Shown here one piece after another: positions 7,527-15,744 of a stretch of 64,000 bases of DNA. Below the pieces are notes generated by a model, which was given only the letters and a program-made list of their open reading frames with translations, searched no databases and was not told where the DNA came from. Source of the DNA: Variovorax saccharolyticus (GTDB taxonomy: Bacteria > Pseudomonadota > Gammaproteobacteria > Burkholderiales > Burkholderiaceae_C); assembly GCF_030316765.1 (NCBI RefSeq), contig NZ_JASZYT010000002.1, positions 744,001 to 808,000 of the forward strand. Direction: 5' to 3'. A program made the translations under genes and the position numbers. Numbering within the stretch: the stretch's first letter is position 1; the number at the start of each line of letters is the position of its first letter.

Positions 7527-9803
7527 ATGCAACATCACGATCCAGTCGGAACCCCGGGGGGCGAAGGGGAGGCGGCTTCAGACGCTCTGAAAAGTCGGCT
7601 CTCAGTGGCGGAAAACGTTCTGGCGAGCCTCCCGGTTGACCTCGACGAAGACTTTCGATTCAAGCCCGGGCTGCTGGCCTTGACCGATCAGCGCCTGCTG
7701 GCGCGGGAGCCGGGCGGCCAATGGACCGAATGGCGGCTGCCGGCGCCGGGGCTGGAGATCCAGCTCAGCGACCACGCCGGCATCGGCACCCTCGACCTCA
7801 TGGGGCCCGAGGGGCGGCTCGGGCGCTGGCGATTCACGCTGGCCCAGCAGCCGGCGGCCTTGCGGCTGCAGAAACTCTTCGACACCCGGATCGCAGGTGT
7901 CGCGCAGGCGACAGCAGCCGGCGCCGAATCCGACGACGCGCCCTTCGTCGAGGCCGAACTGCAGGCGCCGCCCTCGACCTGGGTGCTGCTGCGCCTCGGC
8001 CGTTTCGCCAAGCCCTACCGCAAGCAGCTGATCGCCGGTTTCCTGCTGACCCTGGCATCGACCGCCGCGACCCTGGTGCCGCCCTACCTGACCATCCCGC
8101 TGATGGACGACATCCTGATCCCGTTCCAGAACGGGCAGCAGATCGCGGTCGCCAAGGTCGTGATGTTCCTCGCCGCGCTGCTGGCGGCGGCCCTGGTCGG
8201 CTGGGCGCTGGGCTGGGCCCGCACCTACCTGCTGGCGCTGGTCTCCGAGCGCATCGGCGCCGACCTGCGCACCACCACTTACGAACACTTGCTGACCTTG
8301 CCGCTCGATTACTTCGGCGGCAAGCGCACCGGCGACCTGATGGCGCGCATCGGTTCCGAGACCGACCGCATCAACGTCTTCCTGTCGCTGCACGCGCTCG
8401 ACTTCCTGACCGACGTGCTGATGATCACCATGACCGCGGTGATCCTGTTCTCGATCAATCCGCTGCTGGCGGTGGTCACGCTGGTGCCGCTGCCCTTCAT
8501 CGCCTGGATGATCCACGTGGTGCGCGATCGCCTGCGCACCGGCTTCGAGAAGATCGACCGGGTCTGGAGCGAGGTCACCAACGTGCTGGCCGACACCATT
8601 CCCGGCATCCGGGTGGTCAAGGCCTTCGCGCAGGAGCAGCGCGAGGCGAAGCGCTTCCATGCCGCCAATGCCTACAACCTGCAGGTCAACGACAAGCTCA
8701 ACAAGACCTGGTCGCTGTTCACGCCCAGCGTGTCGCTGCTGACCGAGATCGGCCTGCTGGTGGTCTGGGGCTTCGGCATCTGGCAGGTGGCGCGCGGGCG
8801 CATCACGGTCGGCGTGCTGACCGCGTTCATCGCCTACATCGGGCGCTTCTACACGCGGCTCGACTCGATGAGCCGGATCGTCTCGGTGACGCAGAAGGCC
8901 GCTGCGGGCGCCAAGCGCATCTTCGACATCCTCGACCACGTGAGCAACGTGCCCGAGCCGGCCAACCCGGTCAAGGTCGAGCGCGTGCAGGGCCGCATCG
9001 AGATGGCCGATGTCGGCTTCCGCTACGGCAGCCGGGCGGTGATCCGCGACCTCGACCTGGTGATCGAGCCGGGCGAGATGATCGGCCTGGTGGGCCACAG
9101 CGGCTCCGGCAAGAGCACGCTGGTGAACCTGATCTGCCGCTTCTACGACGTCACGGACGGCGCCATCAAGGTCGACGGCTGCGACATCCGCCGCTTCGCG
9201 GTGGCCGACTACCGGCGCCATGTCGGGCTGGTGCTGCAGGAGCCGTTCCTCTTCTTCGGCACCATCGCGCAGAACATCGCCTACGGCAAGCCCGATGCAA
9301 CGCGCGAAGAGATCGTGGCCGCGGCCCGGGCCGCCCATGCGCACGACTTCATCCTGCGCCTGCCGCACGGCTATGACTCGCTGGTGGGCGAGCGCGGCCA
9401 GGGGCTGTCGGGCGGCGAGCGCCAGCGCATCAGCATCGCGCGCGCGCTCCTGATCGACCCGCGCATCCTGATCCTCGACGAGGCCACGTCCGCGGTCGAC
9501 ACCGAGACCGAGAAGGAAATCCAGAAGGCGCTCGACAACCTGGTGCAGGGACGCACCACGATCGCGATCGCGCACCGGCTGTCGACCTTGCGCAAGGCCG
9601 ACCGGCTGGTGGTGATGGACCGCGGCGAGATCGTCGAAGTCGGGCCGCACGACGCGCTGATGGAGAAGCAGGGCGCCTACTGGCGGCTCTACCAGGCGCA
9701 GCTGCGGCAGGCCGACGACGAGAGCGCGGGTGCGCTGGCCGAACGCACCTCGGTGGCCCTGGCGCTGGGCAGCCATGCGGCACATCCGGCGGGGGACGCA
9801 TGA
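7527..9803 (+). CDS. Cyanophycin-locus ABC exporter (fused permease/ATPase with PH-like N-terminal domain)
   Basis: A 758-residue half-transporter of the MsbA/ABCB type. Residues about 25-125 form an extra soluble domain containing LLALTDQRLLARE and a following WRL strand pattern, which looks like a bacterial PH/GRAM-like fold; that is my inference. A six-helix membrane domain spans about 165-450. The ATPase domain has Walker A GHSGSGKST near residue 523 and the signature LSGGERQR near 627, followed by ILDEATSAVD. I chose ATG 7527 because the sequence before it runs into the divergent cphA promoter. The stop overlaps the DUF1854 gene start. NCBI-style annotation knows this pair as cyanophycin metabolism-associated; the substrate is unknown. 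Confidence 0.88.
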   Translation: MQHHDPVGTPGGEGEAASDALKSRLSVAENVLASLPVDLDEDFRFKPGLLALTDQRLLAREPGGQWTEWRLPAPGLEIQLSDHAGIGTLDLMGPEGRLGRWRFTLAQQPAALRLQKLFDTRIAGVAQATAAGAESDDAPFVEAELQAPPSTWVLLRLGRFAKPYRKQLIAGFLLTLASTAATLVPPYLTIPLMDDILIPFQNGQQIAVAKVVMFLAALLAAALVGWALGWARTYLLALVSERIGADLRTTTYEHLLTLPLDYFGGKRTGDLMARIGSETDRINVFLSLHALDFLTDVLMITMTAVILFSINPLLAVVTLVPLPFIAWMIHVVRDRLRTGFEKIDRVWSEVTNVLADTIPGIRVVKAFAQEQREAKRFHAANAYNLQVNDKLNKTWSLFTPSVSLLTEIGLLVVWGFGIWQVARGRITVGVLTAFIAYIGRFYTRLDSMSRIVSVTQKAAAGAKRIFDILDHVSNVPEPANPVKVERVQGRIEMADVGFRYGSRAVIRDLDLVIEPGEMIGLVGHSGSGKSTLVNLICRFYDVTDGAIKVDGCDIRRFAVADYRRHVGLVLQEPFLFFGTIAQNIAYGKPDATREEIVAAARAAHAHDFILRLPHGYDSLVGERGQGLSGGERQRISIARALLIDPRILILDEATSAVDTETEKEIQKALDNLVQGRTTIAIAHRLSTLRKADRLVVMDRGEIVEVGPHDALMEKQGAYWRLYQAQLRQADDESAGALAERTSVALALGSHAAHPAGDA

Positions 9804-10264
9804 TGGAATTCGAGATCGAACGCGATGCCTTCGGCCGCCTGGTGCTGATCGACGGCGAGGGCCTGCGCCATGTCGGCGTGCTGCCGGTGCGCGCCTTTCC
9901 GCTCAGCGCGCCCGACGACGGACTGTCGCTGGTCGGCAGCGACGGGCGCGAACTGCTGTGGGTGGACCGGGTCGATGCCTTGCCCGAGTCCTGGCGTGCG
10001 CTGCTGGCGCACGAGCTCGCGGCGCGCGACTTCGCGCCGACGCTGCTGAAGCTGCACAAGGTGTCGAGCTTCGGCGTGCCGAGCACCTGGAGCGTTGCCA
10101 CCGACCGCGGCGAGACCAGCTTCGTGCTGAAGGCCGAGGAAGACATCCGCCGGCTCGAAGGCGGCGCGCTGCTGATCGCCAGCGCGCACGGGGTGCAGTT
10201 CCGCATCCCGGACGTGAAGTCGCTGGACCGTGGGTCGCGCAAGCTGCTGGAGCGCTTCCTGTAG
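9800..10264 (+). CDS. DUF1854-family protein, partner of the cyanophycin-locus ABC exporter
   Basis: This 154-residue soluble protein has no signal peptide or membrane segment. It opens MMEFEIERDAFGRLVL and contains LHKVSSFGVPSTWSVAT and the C-terminal pattern IPDVKSLDRGSRKLLE. I recall this arrangement as DUF1854, a family repeatedly found next to cyanophycin synthetases. Its ATG overlaps the exporter stop (ATGA), so the two are translationally coupled and probably act together. The mechanism is unknown. A second ATG three bases on (9803) is an equally good start. Confidence 0.8.
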   Translation: MMEFEIERDAFGRLVLIDGEGLRHVGVLPVRAFPLSAPDDGLSLVGSDGRELLWVDRVDALPESWRALLAHELAARDFAPTLLKLHKVSSFGVPSTWSVATDRGETSFVLKAEEDIRRLEGGALLIASAHGVQFRIPDVKSLDRGSRKLLERFL

Positions 10265-10288
10265 GGGCATCGCTGGGCCGCCGGGGAG

Positions 10289-10334
10289 GTGCATCAAATA
10301 GAATGAAGTGCATCAAACCCATGAAAGTGCATCA
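10289..10334 (+). promoter_or_regulatory. Three 19-bp-phased GTGCATCA direct repeats, candidate VapB operator
   Basis: GTGCATCA occurs at 10289-10296, 10308-10315 and 10327-10334, exactly 19 bp apart. The first two full units are GTGCATCAAATAGAATGAA and GTGCATCAAACCCATGAAA. The array ends 3 bases before the antitoxin ATG. Ribbon-helix-helix antitoxins commonly bind phased short repeats over their own promoter, so this is a plausible autoregulatory site. Confidence 0.6.
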
Positions 10335-10337
10335 GCC

Positions 10338-10565
10338 ATGCGCACCACAGTCACTCTGGAAGACGACGCCTTCGAAGTGGCCCAGGCCTATGCGCAGGCG
10401 CGCGCGCTGAAGCTCGGGCAAGCCATCTCCGAGCTGATCCGGCGCGGCGGCGGCGAGCGCCTGCCGGTGCGCAAGAAGGCGGGGGTCTGGGTGTTCGAGC
10501 TGCCGCCCGATGCGCCGCGCGTCACCAGCCGGCAGGTCAGGGACCTGCTGGAAGACGCGCCTTGA
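10338..10565 (+). CDS. VapB-like antitoxin (ribbon-helix-helix type)
   Basis: A 75-residue protein beginning MRTTVTLEDDAFEVAQAYA, a typical RHH/MetJ-like beta-strand plus helix for DNA binding (about residues 1-40). A basic, Pro-containing tail follows that would wrap the toxin. A GTG start 30 bases upstream is possible but would sit inside the direct-repeat operator, so ATG 10338 is preferred. It overlaps the PIN-domain gene, as expected for a type II toxin-antitoxin pair. Confidence 0.82.
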   Translation: MRTTVTLEDDAFEVAQAYAQARALKLGQAISELIRRGGGERLPVRKKAGVWVFELPPDAPRVTSRQVRDLLEDAP

Positions 10566-10999
10566 GCTGGCTGCTGGACGCCAATGCGCTGATCGCATTG
10601 GGCTGGCCGGCGCATGAACACCACGAGCGCATGCTTCGCTGGTTCGGCCGCCATGCGCGCGAGGGCTGGGCCACCAGCGCGCTGACACAGGCCGCTTTCG
10701 TGCGCGTGATCTCCCAGCCGGCGTTCTCGGGCCAGGCCCTCTCGATCGGCGAGATCGCCGAAGTGCTGCTGCGCAATACCGCGCATCCCAAGCATCGCTT
10801 CCTGGCGCTGGATTTCGGCATCGAGCAGGTGCTGGGCAGCTGCACCGGCGGCCTGCGCGGGCATCGGCAGATCACGGATGCCTGGCTGTTGACGCTGGCG
10901 ATGCGCCACGGCGCCAGGCTGCTCACTTTCGACGGCGGCATCGCGCAGCTGCTCGCCACCGCCGCCGAAAGGCAGCGCCACATCAGGATTCCGGACTGA
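10562..10999 (+). CDS. VapC-like PIN-domain ribonuclease toxin
   Basis: This 145-residue PIN protein starts [14 protein letters not shown], with the first catalytic Asp at D6. Later it has [13 protein letters not shown] and [11 protein letters not shown], which carry the other acidic metal ligands. VapC toxins cleave tRNA or rRNA in a Mg-dependent way and are held inactive by the upstream antitoxin. The start is a TTG at 10562 that overlaps the antitoxin stop (TTGA), giving translational coupling and probably a low toxin-to-antitoxin ratio. The RNA target cannot be read from the sequence. Confidence 0.83.
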   Translation: MSWLLDANALIALGWPAHEHHERMLRWFGRHAREGWATSALTQAAFVRVISQPAFSGQALSIGEIAEVLLRNTAHPKHRFLALDFGIEQVLGSCTGGLRGHRQITDAWLLTLAMRHGARLLTFDGGIAQLLATAAERQRHIRIPD

Positions 11000-11004
11000 A
11001 CATC

Positions 11005-11706
11005 ATGCACACCACCGCCCTCGTCCTCTTCTCCGGTGGCCAGGACTCCACCACCTGCCTGGCCGATGCGCTGGCGAAATACGAGCGGGTCGAAACCATC
11101 GGCTTCGACTACGGCCAGCGCCACCGGGTCGAGCTCGACGCCCGGCTCACGGTGCTGGCACGCCTGCGCGAGCGCTTCCCGCACTGGGCGCCGCGCCTGG
11201 GCGACGACCACCTGCTCGCGCTCGACGTGCTGGGCCAGGTCAGCGCCTCTTCGCTGACACAGGACATCGCCTTCGAGATGCAGGCCAACGGCCTGCCCAA
11301 CACCTTCGTGCCGGGCCGCAACCTGCTGTTCCTGACCCTGGCCGGCGCGCTGGCCTACCGGCGCGGCCTCGAGGTGATCGTCACCGGCGTCTGCGAGACC
11401 GATTTCTCGGGCTATCCCGATTGCCGCGACGACACGATGAAAGCCATGCAGGTCGCGCTCACGCTCGGCATGGACCGGCGTTTCGTGATCGAGACGCCGC
11501 TGATGTGGATCGACAAGGCGGCCACCTGGGCCATGGCGCATCGGCTGGGCGGCGACGCGCTGCTCGAGCTGATCGCGGAAGACACCCACACCTGCTACCT
11601 GGGGGACCGCTCGCAGCGCCATGACTGGGGCTACGGCTGCGGCAACTGCCCGGCCTGCGAACTGCGCGCCCGGGGTTGGGAGCGCTACGTCGCCTCGACC
11701 TTGTAG
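11005..11706 (+). CDS. queC: 7-cyano-7-deazaguanine synthase QueC
   Basis: QueC converts 7-carboxy-7-deazaguanine to preQ0, using ammonia and ATP, in the queuosine pathway. The 233-residue protein has the PP-loop SGGQDSTT at 10-17 and the zinc-binding cluster [19 protein letters not shown], then PAC, near the C-terminus. Its length matches the family. It starts 5 bases after the toxin gene stop but has no functional link to it. Its 3' end overlaps the convergent SbmA-type gene by 22 bases. Confidence 0.95.
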   Translation: MHTTALVLFSGGQDSTTCLADALAKYERVETIGFDYGQRHRVELDARLTVLARLRERFPHWAPRLGDDHLLALDVLGQVSASSLTQDIAFEMQANGLPNTFVPGRNLLFLTLAGALAYRRGLEVIVTGVCETDFSGYPDCRDDTMKAMQVALTLGMDRRFVIETPLMWIDKAATWAMAHRLGGDALLELIAEDTHTCYLGDRSQRHDWGYGCGNCPACELRARGWERYVASTL

Positions 11707-13451
11707 CGCGCGCCGCTGCCTTCGGGCTGCGGCACCAGTGTCCAGCGGCGCTGGTGGTGGTCGCCGACGGAGGCCCGGTGCGCGATCGACACCATCGCGC
11801 CGCCCGCGGCCTGGACCATCGCGGCGAGGCGCTTGTAGAGCTTGGCCTCGCTGTCGGCATCGAGCGCACTCGTTGCTTCATCGGCGAACAGCCAGGCGGG
11901 CTTGCGCAGCAGCACGCGGGCGATCGCCAGGCGCTGCTGCTCGCCGCCCGAGAGCTTCTGGCTCCAGGCATCGCGGTCGTCGAGCCGGCCGGCCAGGTCG
12001 GGCAGCAGGGCGTCGTCGAGGGCCTGCCTCAGCTGCGCGTCCGTGAAGTTCGCGGCCGGCTGCGGATAGGCCAGTGCATCGCGCAGCCGGCCGTCCGGCA
12101 CGTAGGGCCGCTGCGGAATGAACATCGTGTTGTCGGGCATCGAGACCCGGCCCTTGGCAAACGGCCAGATGCCGGCGAAGGCCCGGAACAGGGTCGACTT
12201 GCCGCTGCCCGAGGGGCCTTGCAGCATCACGGTGTCGCCGGGGCTGACGGCCAGGGCAGCGCCTTCGATCAGGCGTGCGCCGTCGGGCAGGGTGACGCCG
12301 AAGCCGTCGGCGCGCAGCCCCGCGTCGTTGTCGGCGGGCGCGCGTTCGAGTGCGCTGGTCGCGCCGGCATTGGCCCGCATCGCGGCCTCGAAAGTGCTCA
12401 GCCGGTCGGCCGTGGCGCGCCAGACGGCCACGCGGTCGTAGTTGTCGACGAACCAGCTCAGCGAATCCTGCACCCGGCCGAAGGCCGAGTTGACCTGCAT
12501 CAGCTGGCCGAGCTGGATCGCGCCGCTGAAGAAGCGCGGCGCCTGCACGATGAAGGCGAAGATCACCGAGGCTTGACCGAACGAGGCCGTGAAGGCGACC
12601 AGGTTCTTCTGCTTCTTGATCAGCTGCAGGTAGTTCTTGAGCACGGCGCCGAAGCGCAGCTCGAGCTGGCCGTGTTCGACCTTCTCGCCGCGGTCGAGCG
12701 CGATCGCCTCGCTGTATTCGCGCACCCGCACCAGGTGGTGGCGGAAGTCGGCTTCATAGCGCTGCTGCTGGAAGTTGAGGCCGATCAGCGGTCGCCCGAT
12801 GTAGTGGGTGATGACGGTGCCGGCGGCGCAGTAGAGCAGAGCGATCCAGACCATCGAGCCGGGCACCGAGAAGCTGTGGCCGAAGAGCGAGAAGTCCGCC
12901 ACGCCGCTCAGGCCCCAGAGGATGCCGATGAAGCTCACCAGCGTGACCACCGCGTTGAGCAGCCCCATCGACAGCGTCATCGTGTAGTCGGTGAAGATCT
13001 GCATGTCTTCCTGGATCCGCTGGTCGGGGTTGTCCGGCGTCTGGCCGTCGTGCTGGCCGTAGCGTGCCAGCTCGAGCCGGTAGAAGGTGCGGTCGGCCAT
13101 CCAGCGCTGCAGGTAGCTGCGCGTCATCCAGGCGCGCCAGCGCAGCTGCAGCAGCTGGGTCAGGTAGAACTTGAGGATCGCGATCACGATGTAGCCGGCT
13201 GCGATCCAGCAGAAGAAGGCGATCTCCTTCCAGAAGACCGCCTGGTCCTTGTTCTGCAGCGCGTCGTAGAAGCGCGCGTACCACTGGTTGTTGAGCACCA
13301 GCATGTAGACCACGCCGAGGTTGAGCGCCACGATCGCCGCCAGCAGGCCGCGGGCCTTCCATTTCTCCTCGGAGTTGAAATAGGGCGCCGCCAGCCCGCC
13401 GATGCGGCGCAGGGTGGTCAGCATGCTCTTGGAACCGGTGCTTGCAGTCAT
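11685..13451 (-). CDS. SbmA/BacA-YddA type ABC transporter (permease-ATPase fusion)
   Basis: This 588-residue protein has an ABC_membrane_2-type membrane domain (about 1-370) with the family pattern [16 protein letters not shown], then [10 protein letters not shown] after the second helix pair. The ATPase domain at about 395-580 has Walker [10 protein letters not shown], the signature LSGGEQQR and [10 protein letters not shown]. Relatives take up peptides, peptide antibiotics or cobalamin, or are of unknown role (YddA). I chose ATG 13451 ([11 protein letters not shown]) because the 35 residues before it are low quality and Arg-rich. The gene is divergent from the phosphonate-type operon. Confidence 0.87.
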   Translation of the reverse strand: MTASTGSKSMLTTLRRIGGLAAPYFNSEEKWKARGLLAAIVALNLGVVYMLVLNNQWYARFYDALQNKDQAVFWKEIAFFCWIAAGYIVIAILKFYLTQLLQLRWRAWMTRSYLQRWMADRTFYRLELARYGQHDGQTPDNPDQRIQEDMQIFTDYTMTLSMGLLNAVVTLVSFIGILWGLSGVADFSLFGHSFSVPGSMVWIALLYCAAGTVITHYIGRPLIGLNFQQQRYEADFRHHLVRVREYSEAIALDRGEKVEHGQLELRFGAVLKNYLQLIKKQKNLVAFTASFGQASVIFAFIVQAPRFFSGAIQLGQLMQVNSAFGRVQDSLSWFVDNYDRVAVWRATADRLSTFEAAMRANAGATSALERAPADNDAGLRADGFGVTLPDGARLIEGAALAVSPGDTVMLQGPSGSGKSTLFRAFAGIWPFAKGRVSMPDNTMFIPQRPYVPDGRLRDALAYPQPAANFTDAQLRQALDDALLPDLAGRLDDRDAWSQKLSGGEQQRLAIARVLLRKPAWLFADEATSALDADSEAKLYKRLAAMVQAAGGAMVSIAHRASVGDHHQRRWTLVPQPEGSGARYKVEAT

Positions 13452-13549
13452 GGCGTGGGAGTGGGTTCGCGCCTGGGGGCGGCGCGTTGCTTTCATCCTA
13501 AACCCAGGCGGCCGCGCTTTCCTTAAGCGGCGCTGAAAGCCGGGGCCGG

Positions 13550-13583
13550 CTGACAAACGCCTGTCACATGCACTGCCGATGAT
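13550..13583 (+). promoter_or_regulatory. Pho box and -10 element ahead of the phosphonate-type ABC operon
   Basis: CTGACAAACGCCTGTCAC at 13550-13567 has two PhoB half-sites, CTGACA and CTGTCAC, at the correct 11-bp spacing. Ten bases later comes GATGAT at 13578-13583, an acceptable -10. The 10-bp spacing is the one found at E. coli phoA. The binding-protein gene starts 41 bases downstream of the hexamer. Confidence 0.68.
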
Positions 13584-13624
13584 CTCGGGGTTCTGAATCT
13601 CCCCGTATCGCTTTAGGAAACCTC

Positions 13625-14662
13625 ATGTTGCGTCGCACCCTCCAAACTCTTCTGCCTGCGGTCCTGCTGGGGCTCGGCGCCGCTGCCGTCGCCCAGGGCC
13701 GCACCGAGCTGCTGGTCTACACCGCGCTCGAGGCCGACCAGGTGCAGGCCTACAAGGCGGCCTTCGAGAAGGACAACCCCGGCATCGAGCTGAAGTTCGT
13801 GCGCGACTCCACCGGCATCGTCACCGCCAAGCTGCTGGCCGAGAAAGCCAACCCGCAAGCCGACGTGGTCTGGGGCCTGGCTGCCACCTCGCTGATGCTG
13901 CTCGACAAGGAAGGCATGCTGCAGCCCTACGCGCCCAAGGGCCTCGAAGCCATCAAGCCGACCATGCGCGACAGCGCCAACCCGCCCAAGTGGGTCGGCA
14001 TGGACGTCTGGTCGTCGGCGATCTGCTTCAACACCGTCGAGGCGCAGAAGAAGAGCCTGCCCAAGCCGGACAGCTGGTCCGACCTGACGAACCCGGTCTA
14101 CAAGGGCCAGATCACGATGCCGAACCCGGCCGCCTCGGGCACCGGCTACCTCATGGTGTCGGGCTGGATCCAGATGATGGGTGAAGACAAGGCGTGGAAG
14201 TACATGGACGCGCTGCACCAGAACATCGGCATCTACAGCCAGTCCGGCAGCAAGCCCTGCCGCCAGGCCGGTGCCGGCGAGTTCGCGCTCGGCATGTCCT
14301 TCGAATACCGCGCCAACAAGACCAAGCGCGACGGCGCACCGATCGACATCGTGCTGCCGAAGGAAGGGCTGGGCTGGGACATGGAGGCCACCGGCGTCAT
14401 GAAGACGACCAGGAAGCCGGAGGCCGCCAAGGCGCTGGCCGACTGGGCCGTCACGAAGCAGGCCAACGAGCTCTACGCGAAGAACTTCGCCGTGCTGGCG
14501 CTGCCGGGCATCCAGGAGAAGCTGGAGTTCGTGCCGGGCGACGTCGAGAAGCTGCTGGCCAAGAACGACTTCGACTGGGCCGCTGCCAACCGTGATCGCA
14601 TCCTGGCCGAATGGTCGAAGCGCTACGAATCGAAGTCCGAGAAGAAGGCGCCGCCGCAGTAA
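13625..14662 (+). CDS. phnS: Periplasmic binding protein, putative 2-aminoethylphosphonate ABC importer
   Basis: 345 residues with a Sec signal peptide cleaved near AVA-QG (about residue 23). The mature protein is an iron/spermidine-type (class D) binding protein: ELLVYTALEADQVQAYKAAF, then ADVVWGLAATSL, then ITMPNPAASGTGY. This matches my recollection of the putative 2-aminoethylphosphonate binding family. The upstream Pho box supports a phosphorus substrate. Start ATG 13625 has an AGGAAA ribosome site. No phnW or phnX catabolic gene is in the window, so the exact ligand is unproven. An iron(III) role is less likely given the Pho box. Confidence 0.78.
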   Translation: MLRRTLQTLLPAVLLGLGAAAVAQGRTELLVYTALEADQVQAYKAAFEKDNPGIELKFVRDSTGIVTAKLLAEKANPQADVVWGLAATSLMLLDKEGMLQPYAPKGLEAIKPTMRDSANPPKWVGMDVWSSAICFNTVEAQKKSLPKPDSWSDLTNPVYKGQITMPNPAASGTGYLMVSGWIQMMGEDKAWKYMDALHQNIGIYSQSGSKPCRQAGAGEFALGMSFEYRANKTKRDGAPIDIVLPKEGLGWDMEATGVMKTTRKPEAAKALADWAVTKQANELYAKNFAVLALPGIQEKLEFVPGDVEKLLAKNDFDWAAANRDRILAEWSKRYESKSEKKAPPQ

Positions 14663-14671
14663 GCCTCGCGC

Positions 14672-15739
14672 ATGACTTCGTACCTTTCCCTGCGCGGCAT
14701 CGGCAAGTCCTTCGGTGCCAGCCGCGTGCTCGAAGGCGTCGACCTCGATGTCGAGCCCGGCGAGTTCGTCTGCCTGCTCGGGCCCTCGGGCTGCGGCAAG
14801 ACCACGCTGCTGCGCATCGTCTGCGGCATCGAGCGCGCAGACCGCGGCCAGCTGCTGCTCAACGGCCAGGACATCGCGGGCCTGCCGCCGGCGGCGCGCG
14901 GCTTCGGCGTGGTGTTCCAGTCCTATGCCCTGTTCCCCAATCTCACGGCGGCGCAGAACATCGCCTACGGCTTGCACCCCACCGGTGCGCTGGCCCGCGA
15001 GATGGCCAAGCGCTCGCGCGAGATGCTCGACCTGGTCGGTCTCGCCGCCCATGCCGACAAGTACCCGGTGCAGCTTTCGGGCGGCCAGCAGCAGCGCGTG
15101 GCGCTGGCCCGTGCGCTGGCGCCCAACCCGCGGCTGCTGCTGCTCGACGAGCCGCTGTCCGCGCTCGACGCCCAGGTGCGCGCCAGCCTGCGCGGCGAGA
15201 TCCGCGCGCTGCAGAAGCGCCTGGGCATCGTCACGATCATGGTCACGCACGACCAGGAGGAGGCGCTGTCGATGGCCGACCGCGTGGTGCTGATGCACGA
15301 CGGCCGCATCGAACAGGCCGGCACGCCCGGCGAGCTCTACCACCGGCCGCGCACGCGCTTCGTCGCCGGCTTCGTCGGCCGCATGAACATGCTGCCCGCC
15401 ACCGTGCTGGCGGGCGATCGTGTGCGGGTGCGCGACAGCGAGCTGCATTGCGCTTCCGGCGCGCTGCAGGTGGGCGCGCAAGCCACCGTGGGCATCCGGC
15501 CCGAGCAGGTGGTGGTGCGGCGCTTCGGCGATGGCGGGGGCGCCAACAGCTTCGCCGCCCGCCTGCTCGACACCGAGTTCCTCGGCCACCGCACTGCGGC
15601 GCGACTCGCCTGCGAGCCGCTGGGCATCGAGATCGAGGCCGAGCTGCCGGCCGACCATCGGGTCGGCGAGATGCTGGTGCCCAGCAGCATGGTGCACATC
15701 GAGCTGCCGCAGCACGCGCTGTCGGTGCTGTCCCATTGA
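14672..15739 (+). CDS. phnT: ATP-binding subunit, putative 2-aminoethylphosphonate ABC importer
   Basis: 355 residues with Walker A GPSGCGKTT near 35-43, a Q-loop VFQSYALFPN, the signature LSGGQQQR and LLLDEPLSALDAQVR. After about 240 residues comes a TOBE-type regulatory domain (VGIRPEQVVVRRFGDGG) typical of CUT1/PotA-like ATPases. It follows the binding protein by 9 bases. Its stop overlaps or abuts the permease start, so the three genes form one transport operon. Confidence 0.85.
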   Translation: MTSYLSLRGIGKSFGASRVLEGVDLDVEPGEFVCLLGPSGCGKTTLLRIVCGIERADRGQLLLNGQDIAGLPPAARGFGVVFQSYALFPNLTAAQNIAYGLHPTGALAREMAKRSREMLDLVGLAAHADKYPVQLSGGQQQRVALARALAPNPRLLLLDEPLSALDAQVRASLRGEIRALQKRLGIVTIMVTHDQEEALSMADRVVLMHDGRIEQAGTPGELYHRPRTRFVAGFVGRMNMLPATVLAGDRVRVRDSELHCASGALQVGAQATVGIRPEQVVVRRFGDGGGANSFAARLLDTEFLGHRTAARLACEPLGIEIEAELPADHRVGEMLVPSSMVHIELPQHALSVLSH

Positions 15740-15744
15740 GGGGC

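Noticed and set aside
10262..10340. CRISPR-like short array from the three GTGCATCA repeats
   Set aside because: Only 8-10 bp repeats with 19-bp period and no spacer structure; they abut an antitoxin start, so an operator fits better.
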